Shown here piece by piece: positions 40,869 to 49,267 of a stretch of 64,000 nt of DNA (within the stretch, counting starts at the first letter, position 1; each line of letters begins with the position of its first letter). The translations under genes and the position numbers were made by a program. The stretch spans positions 682,001-746,000 of the forward strand of contig NZ_CP092123.1 of NCBI RefSeq assembly GCF_022343685.1, written 5' to 3'. Source of the DNA: Marinobacterium sediminicola. GTDB lineage: Bacteria; Pseudomonadota; Gammaproteobacteria; Pseudomonadales; Balneatricaceae. Below the pieces are notes generated by a model. The model had not been told where the DNA came from. It saw only the letters and a program-made list of their open reading frames with translations, and did no database searches.

Positions 40869-41929
40869 TGTTACGTCTTGAGTGGTATATCGCACGCCAT
40901 GTGATAGGTGCGATTCTGGCCGTGCTGCTCGTCGTTGTCGGGTTGGATTTGGTATCGGCGCTGCTGGATCAGCTGGATGCACTGGATGATCGCTACAGCT
41001 TTCTTGATAGTCTGTGGTACCTGACATTAACCATCCCGCGACGAGTCTACGAATTTATTCCCTTGAGCAGCCTGGTGGGTTGTTTGATCGGTTTGGGCAT
41101 GTTGGCCACGCACAGTGAATTGACGGTGATGCGTGCAGCCGGCTTTTCGACCCGTCGTATCTTGCTCGGCGTGTTCAAGCCGGTCATGTTGCTGGCGCTG
41201 TTTGCGTTGGTCCTGGGACAGTTTATCGCGCCGTTTACCGAACAGCAGGCACAGAGCTATCGGGCTCTGGCTGAATCCGGTAATGGGACCATGGGCTCGC
41301 GTTATGGGGTCTGGCACCGTGAGGGGCGCAGCTTTATTCACATCAATGCGGTAGAGGGCGGGCGTGTGATTCACGGCATTACCCGCTATCGTTTCGGTGA
41401 GGACCATCAGCTGGAGCAGGCCAGTTATGCGCTCAAGGGGCGGTACAGGGATGGCCAGTGGCAGCTGGAGCAGGTCCGTAATACCCGCTTTAGCGAGCAG
41501 GGGACGCAGATCGATAATCTGGCTGAAGAAAGCTGGCAGAGTGGCCTGACACCCGACCTGTTGTCGGTGATCGTGGTTGAGCCTCTGGATTTGCCGATCA
41601 GTGGTCTTTGGTCCTACTCGCGCTATCTGCAAGAACAGGGCGTGAACGCCGACACCTATCTGCTGGCCTTCTGGAGCAAGCTGCTGCAGCCGCTGGCTAT
41701 TCTGGCTCTGGTGCTGATCGGCGTTTCCTTTATTTTTGGCCCGCTGCGCAGCGTGACAGTTGGGCAGCGGGTGATTGCCGGTGTCATCTTTGGTCTGATC
41801 TTCAAATTTGCTCAGGATCTGCTGGGGCCGGCCAGTACGGTTTTCGGCTTTCCTCCGATGATTGCCGTGATCGTACCGATTCTGCTATGCACCGCTGCTG
41901 GTCTTTGGCTGTTGCGCAGAGCCGGTTAA
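40868..41929 (+). CDS. lptG: LPS export ABC transporter permease LptG
   Basis: A 353-residue partner of LptF with the same layout: paired N-terminal helices (IGAILAVLLVVVGLDLV), PLSSLVGCLIGLG, a periplasmic domain and C-terminal helices with RSVTVGQRVIAGVIFGL. Start overlaps the lptF stop, so synthesis is coupled. Its 3' end overlaps the convergent RDD gene by 4 bases, leaving no room for a separate terminator. Confidence 0.96.
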   Translation: MLRLEWYIARHVIGAILAVLLVVVGLDLVSALLDQLDALDDRYSFLDSLWYLTLTIPRRVYEFIPLSSLVGCLIGLGMLATHSELTVMRAAGFSTRRILLGVFKPVMLLALFALVLGQFIAPFTEQQAQSYRALAESGNGTMGSRYGVWHREGRSFIHINAVEGGRVIHGITRYRFGEDHQLEQASYALKGRYRDGQWQLEQVRNTRFSEQGTQIDNLAEESWQSGLTPDLLSVIVVEPLDLPISGLWSYSRYLQEQGVNADTYLLAFWSKLLQPLAILALVLIGVSFIFGPLRSVTVGQRVIAGVIFGLIFKFAQDLLGPASTVFGFPPMIAVIVPILLCTAAGLWLLRRAG

Positions 41930-42414
41930 GACTTTGCTTTCTTCTTTTTCTCCGGTTTAGGCAGTTGCACAACGCAGCTGCCTGACCAGCGGTCATGCAG
42001 GCTAAGACGTTCGTCAGTCAGCAGCATCCACAGGAAACCGATACCGAAGAGTCCCAGTGACGGGATAGCCAGCAGAAAGCGCATCAGTGCCTGTCCCCAG
42101 CTTAGACGTCCACCCGCCATCGTTTGCACGCGCAGTCGCCAGGCCAGCATGCCCAAAGTCTGTCCATTTCGGGTCCAAAAGAAGCCGAAAAACAGGAAAG
42201 TCGCGCAGAACAGTGCAGAGTTGAACAGAGCGACCGTGGTGCGAGAACTGGACTCGATACTGATCGCCTCGCCCCCGTTGATACCCACGCTAACGGCACC
42301 GATCACCATCCATAGAGCCAGCAGTAGCAGGCTGTCATAGACCATCGCCATGAGGCGCTTGATGAATGAGGCGGGAGTGATCTGCGCGAATTCCTGCTTG
42401 AACGGACGGTGCAT
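41926..42414 (-). CDS. RDD family membrane protein
   Basis: A 162-residue integral membrane protein. The RDD features are visible: FIKRLMAMVYDSLLLLALW near the start, FFWTRNGQTLGMLAWRLRV in the middle and LLTDERLSLHDRWSGS near the end. Three hydrophobic segments are predicted by eye. The C-terminus is strongly basic (KPEKKKKAKS). The family function is not established; some members affect ion homeostasis. It converges on lptG. Confidence 0.88.
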   Translation of the reverse strand: MHRPFKQEFAQITPASFIKRLMAMVYDSLLLLALWMVIGAVSVGINGGEAISIESSSRTTVALFNSALFCATFLFFGFFWTRNGQTLGMLAWRLRVQTMAGGRLSWGQALMRFLLAIPSLGLFGIGFLWMLLTDERLSLHDRWSGSCVVQLPKPEKKKKAKS

Positions 42415-42550
42415 GGGATCGGTTCCTGATTCCGGCTGAAGACGTTGGTGCCGGATTGTAGCACCGGAAACAGGATCGGGATAAGTTGGTCTGCTCTGGT
42501 CGTTGGTTCAGGGTAAGCAGAATGCTCGATCGATCATCTACGGAACGCCA

Positions 42551-42570
42551 GGCGGGAGTGACCTCCCGCC
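42551..42570 (-). terminator. Hairpin terminator after the Sel1-repeat gene
   Basis: GGCGGGAG (42551-42558) and CTCCCGCC (42563-42570) pair perfectly with a 4-base loop, 16 bases after the stop on the minus strand. The T-run lies on the plus side, so polarity is uncertain. Confidence 0.5.
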
Positions 42571-42585
42571 CGGTTTTGGAAGGTC

Positions 42586-43392
42586 TTACTGGAACGGGGT
42601 TACATACTGGGCCTTGTAGCTTTCAGCCAGCGCCTTGGCTTCGGCCAGTTCGCTTTCGTCCAGTTTCAGCAGCAAGCGGGTTTCGATGGTAGCTGCGGTA
42701 CGGTTACCGAGCACCGCTGCGTTGTGCATCCAGGCGTAGGCCGCGATGTTGGTGTCTACGCTGGTGTCCTGTCCGTGCGCATTTGAATACAGTGTGCCGA
42801 GGAAGAACATTGACTCCATGAAGCCTTTCTCGGCAGCCTTACGATACCAGTGCTCAGCCTCGGCATAGTCCTGATTAACACCTGTGCCGAAGTTGTAGCT
42901 GCGGCCGAGGTTGTGCCAGGCTGCTACGACCTCCTGCTCAGCTGCCTTGCGGAACCATTCCAGCGCCTTGCCGTTGTCGCGTGCCACACCATGACCGAAT
43001 TCATACATTTCGCCGATACGGTTCTGTGCTTCTCCATCGCCCTGTTCCGCCAGAGGGAGCAGCTTATCGAATTCGACTTTATACTCCTTGTTTTTCAGAG
43101 CGCGCAGGCTGTTAACGCTCTCAAGGTGACCCTGGCGAGCGCCCTGTTCGTAAAGACGGCGTGCCTTGTCCGTGTCCTGTTCGACGCCCCAGCCGTTTTC
43201 ATACATCTGGCCCTGAAGGTTCAAAGCATCGGGGTCCTGGGATTTGACCAGTGCCTGCAGCTCGGATTGGGCCTTGGTGTAATCGCCTGCATCCAGAGCG
43301 CGTTTGGCTTCATCGATGCTGGATGCGCTTGCAGGAGTGATGTGCAGTGAGAACAGCAGACTTGCCGCTGCAAAAAGTGCGGATTTATTCAT
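42586..43392 (-). CDS. Exported Sel1/TPR-like repeat protein
   Basis: A 268-residue protein with a signal peptide (MNKSALFAAASLLFSLHITPASA). About four Sel1-type repeats follow, for example YENGWGVEQDTDKARRLYEQGA and YEFGHGVARDNGKALEWFRKAA. Such alpha-alpha solenoids mediate protein contacts. The start is taken at ATG 43392, which places the signal peptide at the N-terminus; ATGs at 43401 and 43425 are in frame. It appears to be a single-gene unit in the periplasm with unknown partner. Confidence 0.85.
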   Translation of the reverse strand: MNKSALFAAASLLFSLHITPASASSIDEAKRALDAGDYTKAQSELQALVKSQDPDALNLQGQMYENGWGVEQDTDKARRLYEQGARQGHLESVNSLRALKNKEYKVEFDKLLPLAEQGDGEAQNRIGEMYEFGHGVARDNGKALEWFRKAAEQEVVAAWHNLGRSYNFGTGVNQDYAEAEHWYRKAAEKGFMESMFFLGTLYSNAHGQDTSVDTNIAAYAWMHNAAVLGNRTAATIETRLLLKLDESELAEAKALAESYKAQYVTPFQ

Positions 43393-43630
43393 TAAAGCCA
43401 TGCCTTCGTCATCATGTTGATGCATGTCAGGAAGTCGTCTGGACGGCTTCCGCCGAAATTTTATATCAGCAGTGCACTCTTGTGGTGCTCGGAGGGAGTA
43501 ATCATAATTAGGTAATGTCCCCCACGTGAGACACTTTTCGATAAGGTGTTTCTAATATTTATTGTACAGGAAAATCGCAAAGCGCTGCACCTGTGCTCTT
43601 AACATCCATTGCCCTTTTGGGAAGTTGAGG

Positions 43631-45259
43631 ATGATTACTAACATGTCGATACGTACCAAACTGATTGTGGGCTCCATCCTTCCCATTCTGGGCTTGCTGG
43701 TGATAGTGGCTGATTCCTTGTTCGAGCTCAAATTGGCCAATGACAACGTGGATCGCCTTTATGCCGATCGAGTTGTGCCGCTGCAGCAGCTCAAGACGGT
43801 GTCAGATCTCTACGCAGTCAACGTGATTGATGCTGTCAATAAAGTCGATAATGGTCTGATCAGTGCTGAAGATGCCTACCGTGGTGTAGTTGAAGCCGAG
43901 CAACAGATTGCATCCAACTGGCGTGACTATCGCGCCACGACGCTGACGGTTGAAGAGGCTCGATTGGCGGGTGAGGTAGAAAAGCTGTTTGGCGCGGCCA
44001 ATCAGTCGATCACGCGACTCAAGTCCAAACTGCAACAGATGAGCGGGATCAGCGAGAATGGGTTGAACGAGTTCAATGGTGGGCTTTATGCCACGATTGA
44101 TCCGGTCACCGAAAAGGTCAGTGAACTGGTCAGCTTGCAGCTGCGCGAAGCGAATATAATGCGCCAGCAAATGCGAGTTGCCTATGGTAACCAGCAGTTG
44201 GTGCTCATAGGTCTGGCGGTGGTCATCGTACTGCTGTTGGCACTGTTCGCCTGGTACAACTACCGTTCGATCCGTGGTCCTCTGGAGCACCTGCAGGCAG
44301 TCATGAGCCAGGTGGCAAGTAACTCTGATCTTCGTCTTCGGGCGAAGGTTGAAAATAATGACGAGATTGGCCAGATGGCGGGCAGTTTTAACCACATGCT
44401 CGAGCAGGTGCAGGAACTGGTAGGACATATTGTCAGTGCAACCACTCAGCTGGCATCTGCGGCGGAAGAGATGAGCAGCATCAGCAGTCACTCCAGCCAT
44501 GTCATCAACAACCAGCGTGCTGAAGTTGAACAGGTCGCGGCTGCCATGAATGAGATGGTATCCACAGTTCAGGAAGTGGCAGGCAGCGCAGAACGAGCAG
44601 ACCAGGAAGCTCGGCAGACCCTGGAAGAATCCCGTAATGGTGATCAGGTGGTGGCTCGTGCCGCTGCGTCGACTTCCGAGCTGGTGCATCAGGTGGGACG
44701 TGTGGCTGAGCAGATCGCTATCGTGGAGAAAGACAGCGAAAGCATCGGCAGTGTCGTAGAAGTCATCAGAGGGATCGCGGAGCAGACCAATTTGCTGGCA
44801 CTTAACGCAGCAATCGAGGCGGCACGTGCCGGCGACCAGGGACGTGGTTTTGCCGTCGTGGCGGATGAAGTTCGTTCACTGGCTCAGCGTACCCAGGAGT
44901 CTACCGCAGAGATCCAGGGCGTGATTGAGCGCCTTCAGCAGGGGACGCGTCATGCGGTCGAAGCGATGAATGTCAGCCAGGAAAGGGCTGAACTCACCGG
45001 GGAGCAGGCCGGGGAAGCGGGTGAGGCATTGCGCCGAATCGCTCAGGCGGTTCAGCGGATTACCGACCTGAACGCACAGATTGCCAGTGCGTCCGAAGAG
45101 CAGAGCAGTGTGGCCGAAGAGATCAACCGTTCACTGGTATCGATCAGCGATGGCGCTCAGGAATCTTCAGCTGGCGCATCGCAGACCGAGAGTGCCAGCC
45201 ATGAGCTTTCACGGCTGGCGGCAGACCTGCAAAATATCGCTACCCGTTTCCGGGTGTAA
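43631..45259 (+). CDS. Methyl-accepting chemotaxis protein
   Basis: A 542-residue transducer. The first helix (about 10-32, [17 protein letters not shown]) is followed by a helical periplasmic domain of about 155 residues (4HB-type) and a second helix ([19 protein letters not shown]). A HAMP domain ([12 protein letters not shown]...[15 protein letters not shown]) and the signalling domain follow. The hairpin tip is [20 protein letters not shown] with [16 protein letters not shown]. There is no C-terminal CheR/CheB pentapeptide. ATG 43631 has GGGAAG about 6 bases upstream; ATG 43643 and an upstream ATG at 43562 are alternatives. The ligand is unknown, and no other chemotaxis genes are near. 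Confidence 0.93.
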   Translation: MITNMSIRTKLIVGSILPILGLLVIVADSLFELKLANDNVDRLYADRVVPLQQLKTVSDLYAVNVIDAVNKVDNGLISAEDAYRGVVEAEQQIASNWRDYRATTLTVEEARLAGEVEKLFGAANQSITRLKSKLQQMSGISENGLNEFNGGLYATIDPVTEKVSELVSLQLREANIMRQQMRVAYGNQQLVLIGLAVVIVLLLALFAWYNYRSIRGPLEHLQAVMSQVASNSDLRLRAKVENNDEIGQMAGSFNHMLEQVQELVGHIVSATTQLASAAEEMSSISSHSSHVINNQRAEVEQVAAAMNEMVSTVQEVAGSAERADQEARQTLEESRNGDQVVARAAASTSELVHQVGRVAEQIAIVEKDSESIGSVVEVIRGIAEQTNLLALNAAIEAARAGDQGRGFAVVADEVRSLAQRTQESTAEIQGVIERLQQGTRHAVEAMNVSQERAELTGEQAGEAGEALRRIAQAVQRITDLNAQIASASEEQSSVAEEINRSLVSISDGAQESSAGASQTESASHELSRLAADLQNIATRFRV

Positions 45260-45276
45260 CGCGATACCTGAGTTGT

Positions 45277-45675
45277 TCAGTCCTTTCTCTGAGGGCTGAG
45301 CAGCTCGATCAGGTAACCGTCCGGGTCTTTCACGAATGCCAGGATAGTGCCTGAGCTGCTGTTTTTCATCGGACCTGCCTCACGTACAACCTCACCGCCC
45401 CGTGCCTTGATCTGGTCACAGGCTTCATAGACATCATCGACTTCAATGGCGATGTGGCCATAGCCGGTACCCAGGTCATACTCGTTTGTTTCCCAGTTAT
45501 GTGTCAGTTCCAGTACGGTGTTTTCCGCTTCATCACCGTAGCCGACAAAGGCGAGCGTGAACTTGCCTTCCGGATAGTCCTTGCGTCGCAGCAGTCGCAT
45601 TCCCAGTACTTCAGTGTAGAAGGCCAGGGATTTGTCCAGGTCAGTTACCCGGTACATGGTATGCAGCATGCGCAT
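45277..45675 (-). CDS. gloA: Lactoylglutathione lyase (glyoxalase I)
   Basis: Converts the methylglyoxal-glutathione hemithioacetal to S-lactoylglutathione in the cytoplasm. The 132-residue sequence aligns well with E. coli GloA: metal ligands His5 (MRMLHTM), Glu56 (TVLELTHNW), His74 (GYGHIAIEV) and Glu124 (YLIELLS). There are two extra residues before the last ligand. Absence of the long inserts of yeast-type enzymes suggests the nickel-dependent class. Convergent with the chemotaxis receptor, 17 bases apart. Confidence 0.95.
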   Translation of the reverse strand: MRMLHTMYRVTDLDKSLAFYTEVLGMRLLRRKDYPEGKFTLAFVGYGDEAENTVLELTHNWETNEYDLGTGYGHIAIEVDDVYEACDQIKARGGEVVREAGPMKNSSSGTILAFVKDPDGYLIELLSPQRKD

Positions 45676-45802
45676 GAAAACACCTCTTCAGTCGTGTTGA
45701 AAACCTGATCTATATCGCTGATCCCGCAGAATCTGCTTGCGGCTTTCAGTCTACAATGATTAATTGGAAGTATTAATAACAATAGCCAAGGGGGGCTGAC
45801 CC

Positions 45803-46132
45803 ATGTTTCAGGATATGACTAAACAGTTCAATGAATCCATGGCTCCATTCCGTGAGTTGGTCAATATTCAGACCAAAATGTTGGAGGAGCTGACCCGCCA
45901 GCAGATGGAATGCACCAAGGCCTGCCTTGAAGCGACCATGCAGCAGAGCAGCGAGCTGCAGAAATGCAAAACCCCGAATGATCTGATCGAATTGCAGCAG
46001 GCTTATGCAAAGGAACTTGAAACGACGCTGAAGGCTGCCAATGAGCAGAATATGAAAGCCCTGACCGCCGCGCAGCAAGCGATTCAGCAGCTGACCCAGA
46101 ACTCGCTTGAGGCTTTTACTGGCAAGAAGTAA
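45803..46132 (+). CDS. Phasin family protein
   Basis: A 109-residue, almost fully helical, Gln/Glu-rich protein (MFQDMTKQFNESMAPFRELVNIQTK...). It fits the phasin family in length and heptad-like pattern. Phasins coat polyhydroxyalkanoate granules. An AGGGGGG ribosome site lies 7 bases before ATG 45803, suggesting high expression. No PHA synthase is in the window. A terminator follows directly. Confidence 0.82.
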   Translation: MFQDMTKQFNESMAPFRELVNIQTKMLEELTRQQMECTKACLEATMQQSSELQKCKTPNDLIELQQAYAKELETTLKAANEQNMKALTAAQQAIQQLTQNSLEAFTGKK

Positions 46133-46158
46133 AGTTGAGCGAGTTCACTGTTACCAGA

Positions 46159-46187
46159 AGCAGCCCGGTGTGGCTGCTTTTTGTTTT
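46159..46187 (+). terminator. Intrinsic terminator after the phasin gene
   Basis: AGCAGCC (46159-46165) pairs with GGCTGCT (46172-46178) across a 6-base loop and is followed by TTTTGTTTTT. Confidence 0.85.
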
Positions 46188-46201
46188 TAGAGATGGAGAT
46201 T

Positions 46202-46717
46202 ATGGCACTCAGCATCGGTTTGTTTTACGCCAGTACCACCGGTAACACAGAGCAGATTGCGGATCAGATTGCGGCCATGTTGCCGGATTGCATCCATCTG
46301 CATGATATTGCGGTGGAAGGCGTGGCCGCCATGGCTGAATATCGCTGTCTGATTCTGGGTATTCCAACCTGGGACTTCGGAGAGTTACAGGAGGATTGGG
46401 CTGAGCATTGGGAAGAGCTGTCGGCACTGGATCTGAGCGGTAAACGTGTGGCCCTGTTCGGTTTGGGTGATCAGCTGGGATATGGTGAATGGTTTCAGGA
46501 TGCCATGGGACTGCTGGATCAACAGGTGCGGAACGCGGGTGCACAGGTAGTCGTCCACTGGCCGGTGGTTGGTTATCAGTTCGAAGCTTCGAAAGCATTG
46601 ACGGAGGACGGACAGTACTTCGTGGGTTTGGCGCTGGATGAAGATGGCCAACATGGTGAAACCGAAGAACGCTTGCAGCATTGGCTGCCTCAGGTGATCT
46701 CCGCTTTCGAAGCCTGA
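46202..46717 (+). CDS. Flavodoxin
   Basis: A 171-residue long-chain flavodoxin, a cytoplasmic one-electron carrier. The FMN phosphate loop is YASTTGNTEQIA at about 8-19, followed by the flavin-stacking segments IPTWDFGELQEDW and FGLGDQLGYGEWFQDAMG. ATG 46202 gives the standard start; an ATG seven codons upstream lies inside the terminator region and is unlikely. It resembles FldA/FldB of E. coli, but I cannot decide which. Its 3' end overlaps that of the convergent MFS gene by 28 bases. Confidence 0.93.
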   Translation: MALSIGLFYASTTGNTEQIADQIAAMLPDCIHLHDIAVEGVAAMAEYRCLILGIPTWDFGELQEDWAEHWEELSALDLSGKRVALFGLGDQLGYGEWFQDAMGLLDQQVRNAGAQVVVHWPVVGYQFEASKALTEDGQYFVGLALDEDGQHGETEERLQHWLPQVISAFEA

Positions 46718-47934
46718 AACCCCTTCAGGCGGCAGGCAAGATACCAGCATAGGCTGAGCGCTTGCAGCAGTGTGGCGCTCCCCAATGCTGCTCGATAGGC
46801 CTCGGCCGGATAGTCTACGCCATTGGTGGACGGCCAGCAGGCGATAATGGCACCCATTCCCCACTGTACAATGAACGCGCCGAGAAAAATGCCGAGATTG
46901 AGACTGGTGCTGACACGGGCACTGATTTCGGTCGGAAACTGTTGTGCCAGCCCTGCGAACATCAGTGTGCCTGATGTGCCGAAGAAGCCGAATGCCACCC
47001 ATGCCAGAGTATCTACCTGAGTCGGGTGTAACTGAATCCACAGCAGTGCCAACAAGAAACCACTCATGCCGATGAAGCTGACGCTCTGAGTGCTGATGCC
47101 GATGCGGTTCATGCGGCTGGCAATCACCCCTAACCCCAGAAAGCCGGCCACCATACTGGCTGCTGACACCAGCAGGGTCTGGGCCGCTTCAGCAGGGGGT
47201 AAAAGATTGACCTGTTGTAACCAGATGCCCGCCCAAAGTGATTGAGTCGCGATGAAAACGGATTGGGACAGCATGCTGGCCGGAGCCAGCTGGTAGAACG
47301 TCGGGGAGCGGATAACTGTCAACGTCTGGCGTAGCTGAATCAACATACTCGCAGGTTTATGCTGTGACTCTGTTAATGGAATCCAGCGGCTGATCAGCAG
47401 GGCAATCAGCAGGCTAATCCCTGCCAGGACAATGAAAAGTGTCCGCCAGTCACTGTACTGCAACGCCCATTCCACGGGCGCGGTCGCGGTCAGGGCACCC
47501 AGACCACCGCTGGTCAGCTGGAGTCCATTGATCAGGGGGAGCTGTTCTGCCTTCAACCAGGTGGTATAGCTCTTAAAAGCAGCCATGAGACAGGCCGAAA
47601 CGCCGATGCCGATCAGTCCTCGCCCAATCCATAGACCCAGGCTGTCTTCGGCCAGTGCAAACGTCAGGCTTCCGGCAGCGGCGAACAGGAGTAGGGTTGC
47701 TGCGACATGGCGGGTCTGATATCGATCAAGCAGAATGCCCAGCGGGATCTGGCAGGCAGCGAAGGTCAGGAAGTAGGCGCTGGAAATAAACCCCAGAGTT
47801 GCGCTGTCCAGGCCAAGATCACTCATGATAGCCGGTGCCACAACAGCATTGATGACCCTGAACACATAGGAGAGCCAGTAACCGAGGGCAAAGGGGATGA
47901 GCAGACGAACGATTAGCGGCATGGAACTTTGCAT
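46690..47934 (-). CDS. MFS transporter
   Basis: A 414-residue membrane protein with the 12-helix major facilitator pattern. The loop 2-3 motif region appears as GILLDRYQTRHVAA, and the second half repeats the fold after a cytoplasmic loop near 190-210. FALGYWLSYVFRVINAVVAPAI at the N-terminus resembles the nitrate/oxalate-type and metabolite-transporting branches, but no substrate can be assigned. The gene is divergent from cytochrome c' and convergent with flavodoxin. Confidence 0.87.
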   Translation of the reverse strand: MQSSMPLIVRLLIPFALGYWLSYVFRVINAVVAPAIMSDLGLDSATLGFISSAYFLTFAACQIPLGILLDRYQTRHVAATLLLFAAAGSLTFALAEDSLGLWIGRGLIGIGVSACLMAAFKSYTTWLKAEQLPLINGLQLTSGGLGALTATAPVEWALQYSDWRTLFIVLAGISLLIALLISRWIPLTESQHKPASMLIQLRQTLTVIRSPTFYQLAPASMLSQSVFIATQSLWAGIWLQQVNLLPPAEAAQTLLVSAASMVAGFLGLGVIASRMNRIGISTQSVSFIGMSGFLLALLWIQLHPTQVDTLAWVAFGFFGTSGTLMFAGLAQQFPTEISARVSTSLNLGIFLGAFIVQWGMGAIIACWPSTNGVDYPAEAYRAALGSATLLQALSLCWYLACRLKGFQASKAEIT

Positions 47935-47997
47935 CCTTGTCAGAGACTGAAGAGGGCCAGGGTTAGGCCAAATTATACTTCAGGACGTGGCTGGGGA

Positions 47998-48043
47998 ACT
48001 GCTCTTCGAGCAGTGTTGAATTTAAGTATTAGTTTGGTCTAAT
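47998..48043. promoter_or_regulatory. Divergent promoter region with two inverted repeats
   Basis: Between the MFS and cytochrome c' genes lie ACTGCTC-ttc-GAGCAGT (47998-48014) and ATTAG-tttggt-CTAAT (48028-48043). Both are operator-like palindromes in a position to control the cytochrome c' promoter. The regulator is unknown. Confidence 0.35.
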
Positions 48044-48082
48044 GTGTGTTCCACGTCCGATTTATCCAGAAAGGAAATGATA

Positions 48083-48526
48083 ATGAAGAAATTTGCTGCA
48101 ATGGGATTGGCAGGAATTCTGGCTGCGGCCAGTACAATGGCGGTCGCGGCCAAGCCGGAAGACGCAATCGATTACCGTCAGGGCGTATTCAGTGCGATCA
48201 AGTGGCACTTTGGCACCATGGGCGCGATGGTAAAAGGCAAGATGGAGTATGATGCTGAAGATTTCAGTCGTCGTGCTGAGATCGTGGCCCAACTGAGTAA
48301 GCTGCCGATCGAAGGTTTTCTTCCGGGTACCTATGAGGGCGAAACCAGCGCGCTGCCGGCTATTGAGGATGATCGTGAAAAGTTTGATGGCGGCATGAAG
48401 GCGCTGGTGGAGCGAACAGCCGCTTTGGCTGTGGCTGCCCAGACCGGTGATCTGGAGCAGATCAAGCCAGCATTCGGAGAAGTTGGCAAGACCTGTAAAG
48501 GTTGTCACGATAACTTCAAGGAGTAA
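48083..48526 (+). CDS. Cytochrome c' (class II c-type cytochrome)
   Basis: A 147-residue periplasmic haem protein. A signal peptide (MKKFAAMGLAGILAAASTMAVAA) precedes a four-helix-bundle sequence with the c-type haem motif CKGCH close to the C-terminus, as is usual for class II cytochromes. Such proteins bind nitric oxide or carry electrons. ATG 48083 has AAGG 8 bases upstream and was preferred to nearby ATGs. A bidirectional terminator separates it from the convergent cytochrome b gene. Confidence 0.92.
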   Translation: MKKFAAMGLAGILAAASTMAVAAKPEDAIDYRQGVFSAIKWHFGTMGAMVKGKMEYDAEDFSRRAEIVAQLSKLPIEGFLPGTYEGETSALPAIEDDREKFDGGMKALVERTAALAVAAQTGDLEQIKPAFGEVGKTCKGCHDNFKE

Positions 48527-48551
48527 GATTCAGGCGTATCCGGTGTGATAG

Positions 48552-48579
48552 AAAAAAGGGCGCCTTGACGCCCTTTTTT
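48552..48579. terminator. Bidirectional intrinsic terminator
   Basis: AAAAAAGGGCG (48552-48562) pairs with CGCCCTTTTTT (48569-48579) across a 6-base loop. It serves the cytochrome c' gene (+) and the cytochrome b gene (-). Confidence 0.9.
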
Positions 48580-48588
48580 GTTTTTGTA

Positions 48589-49266
48589 CTACAACAAATT
48601 GAGCAGACTCCAGACAGCAGTGCCGGCCAGCAGCGCCAGAACGATACCGCGAGAAAGCGGGGCGAACGGATAGTGCCCCGCCTGCGTGGAACCGGGCTTG
48701 CGGCCATGCAGCATCGCCTGAACCAGCTTTTCCCCCTTGAAAACCTGATGTACGAACACACCCAGCAGGTGAAGTCCGATGGCGATGAGCAAGCCGTCGA
48801 AGATCAGTTTGTGCCATCGGGTAATTTCCACGCTGAGGTCATAGCCGACAAGATGGACCAGAGGGCCTTCGGTGAAAATCTCGTCATTGGCAAAAAGGCC
48901 GGTGCCAGCCTGAGCGGCACTGAGCGCTAACAGTAGCAATACCATCCAGCCGCCCAAGGGGTTATGGCCAGTGTGGCGGGGCGCTTCGCCTTTGGCCAGC
49001 TGCTGACCGTATTTCAGCGTATGGGCCGGTGAGCGGACAAACTCGCTGAAACGTGCATAGTGGCTGCCGACCACACCCCAGAGGATACGGAAAGTAACCA
49101 GTCCCAGCACCGAGTAGCCAGCATACATATGCCATTGCATCCAGTTGCCGCCCTGTTCACCGCTCCACCAGGCAAAAAGGATGCTGGCCGCCAACGACCA
49201 GTGGAACAGACGAATAAAAATATCCCAGACCGGTGTGGGTTCCTTGTCAGTATGCAGTTGGGTCAT
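48589..49266 (-). CDS. Cytochrome b561-type membrane protein
   Basis: A 225-residue inner-membrane b-type cytochrome with four main helices. Likely haem-ligand histidines lie in IRLFHWSL, MQWHMYAGY, EITRWHKLIFDG and IGLHLLGVFVH. The pattern matches the cytochrome b/b6 or Ni-Fe hydrogenase cytochrome b-like family, which often passes electrons to periplasmic c-type cytochromes. The preferred ATG 49266 begins one base after the nhaD stop; ATG 49278 would overlap it. Co-transcription with a Na+/H+ antiporter is unusual. The convergent cytochrome c' gene next door is a possible redox partner. Confidence 0.87.
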   Translation of the reverse strand: MTQLHTDKEPTPVWDIFIRLFHWSLAASILFAWWSGEQGGNWMQWHMYAGYSVLGLVTFRILWGVVGSHYARFSEFVRSPAHTLKYGQQLAKGEAPRHTGHNPLGGWMVLLLLALSAAQAGTGLFANDEIFTEGPLVHLVGYDLSVEITRWHKLIFDGLLIAIGLHLLGVFVHQVFKGEKLVQAMLHGRKPGSTQAGHYPFAPLSRGIVLALLAGTAVWSLLNLL

Positions 49267-49267
49267 A

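Noticed and set aside
43520-43560. Sigma-28 flagellar promoter before the chemotaxis receptor
   Set aside because: TCGATAA resembles the -10 element, but no TAAAG-type -35 lies at the required spacing.
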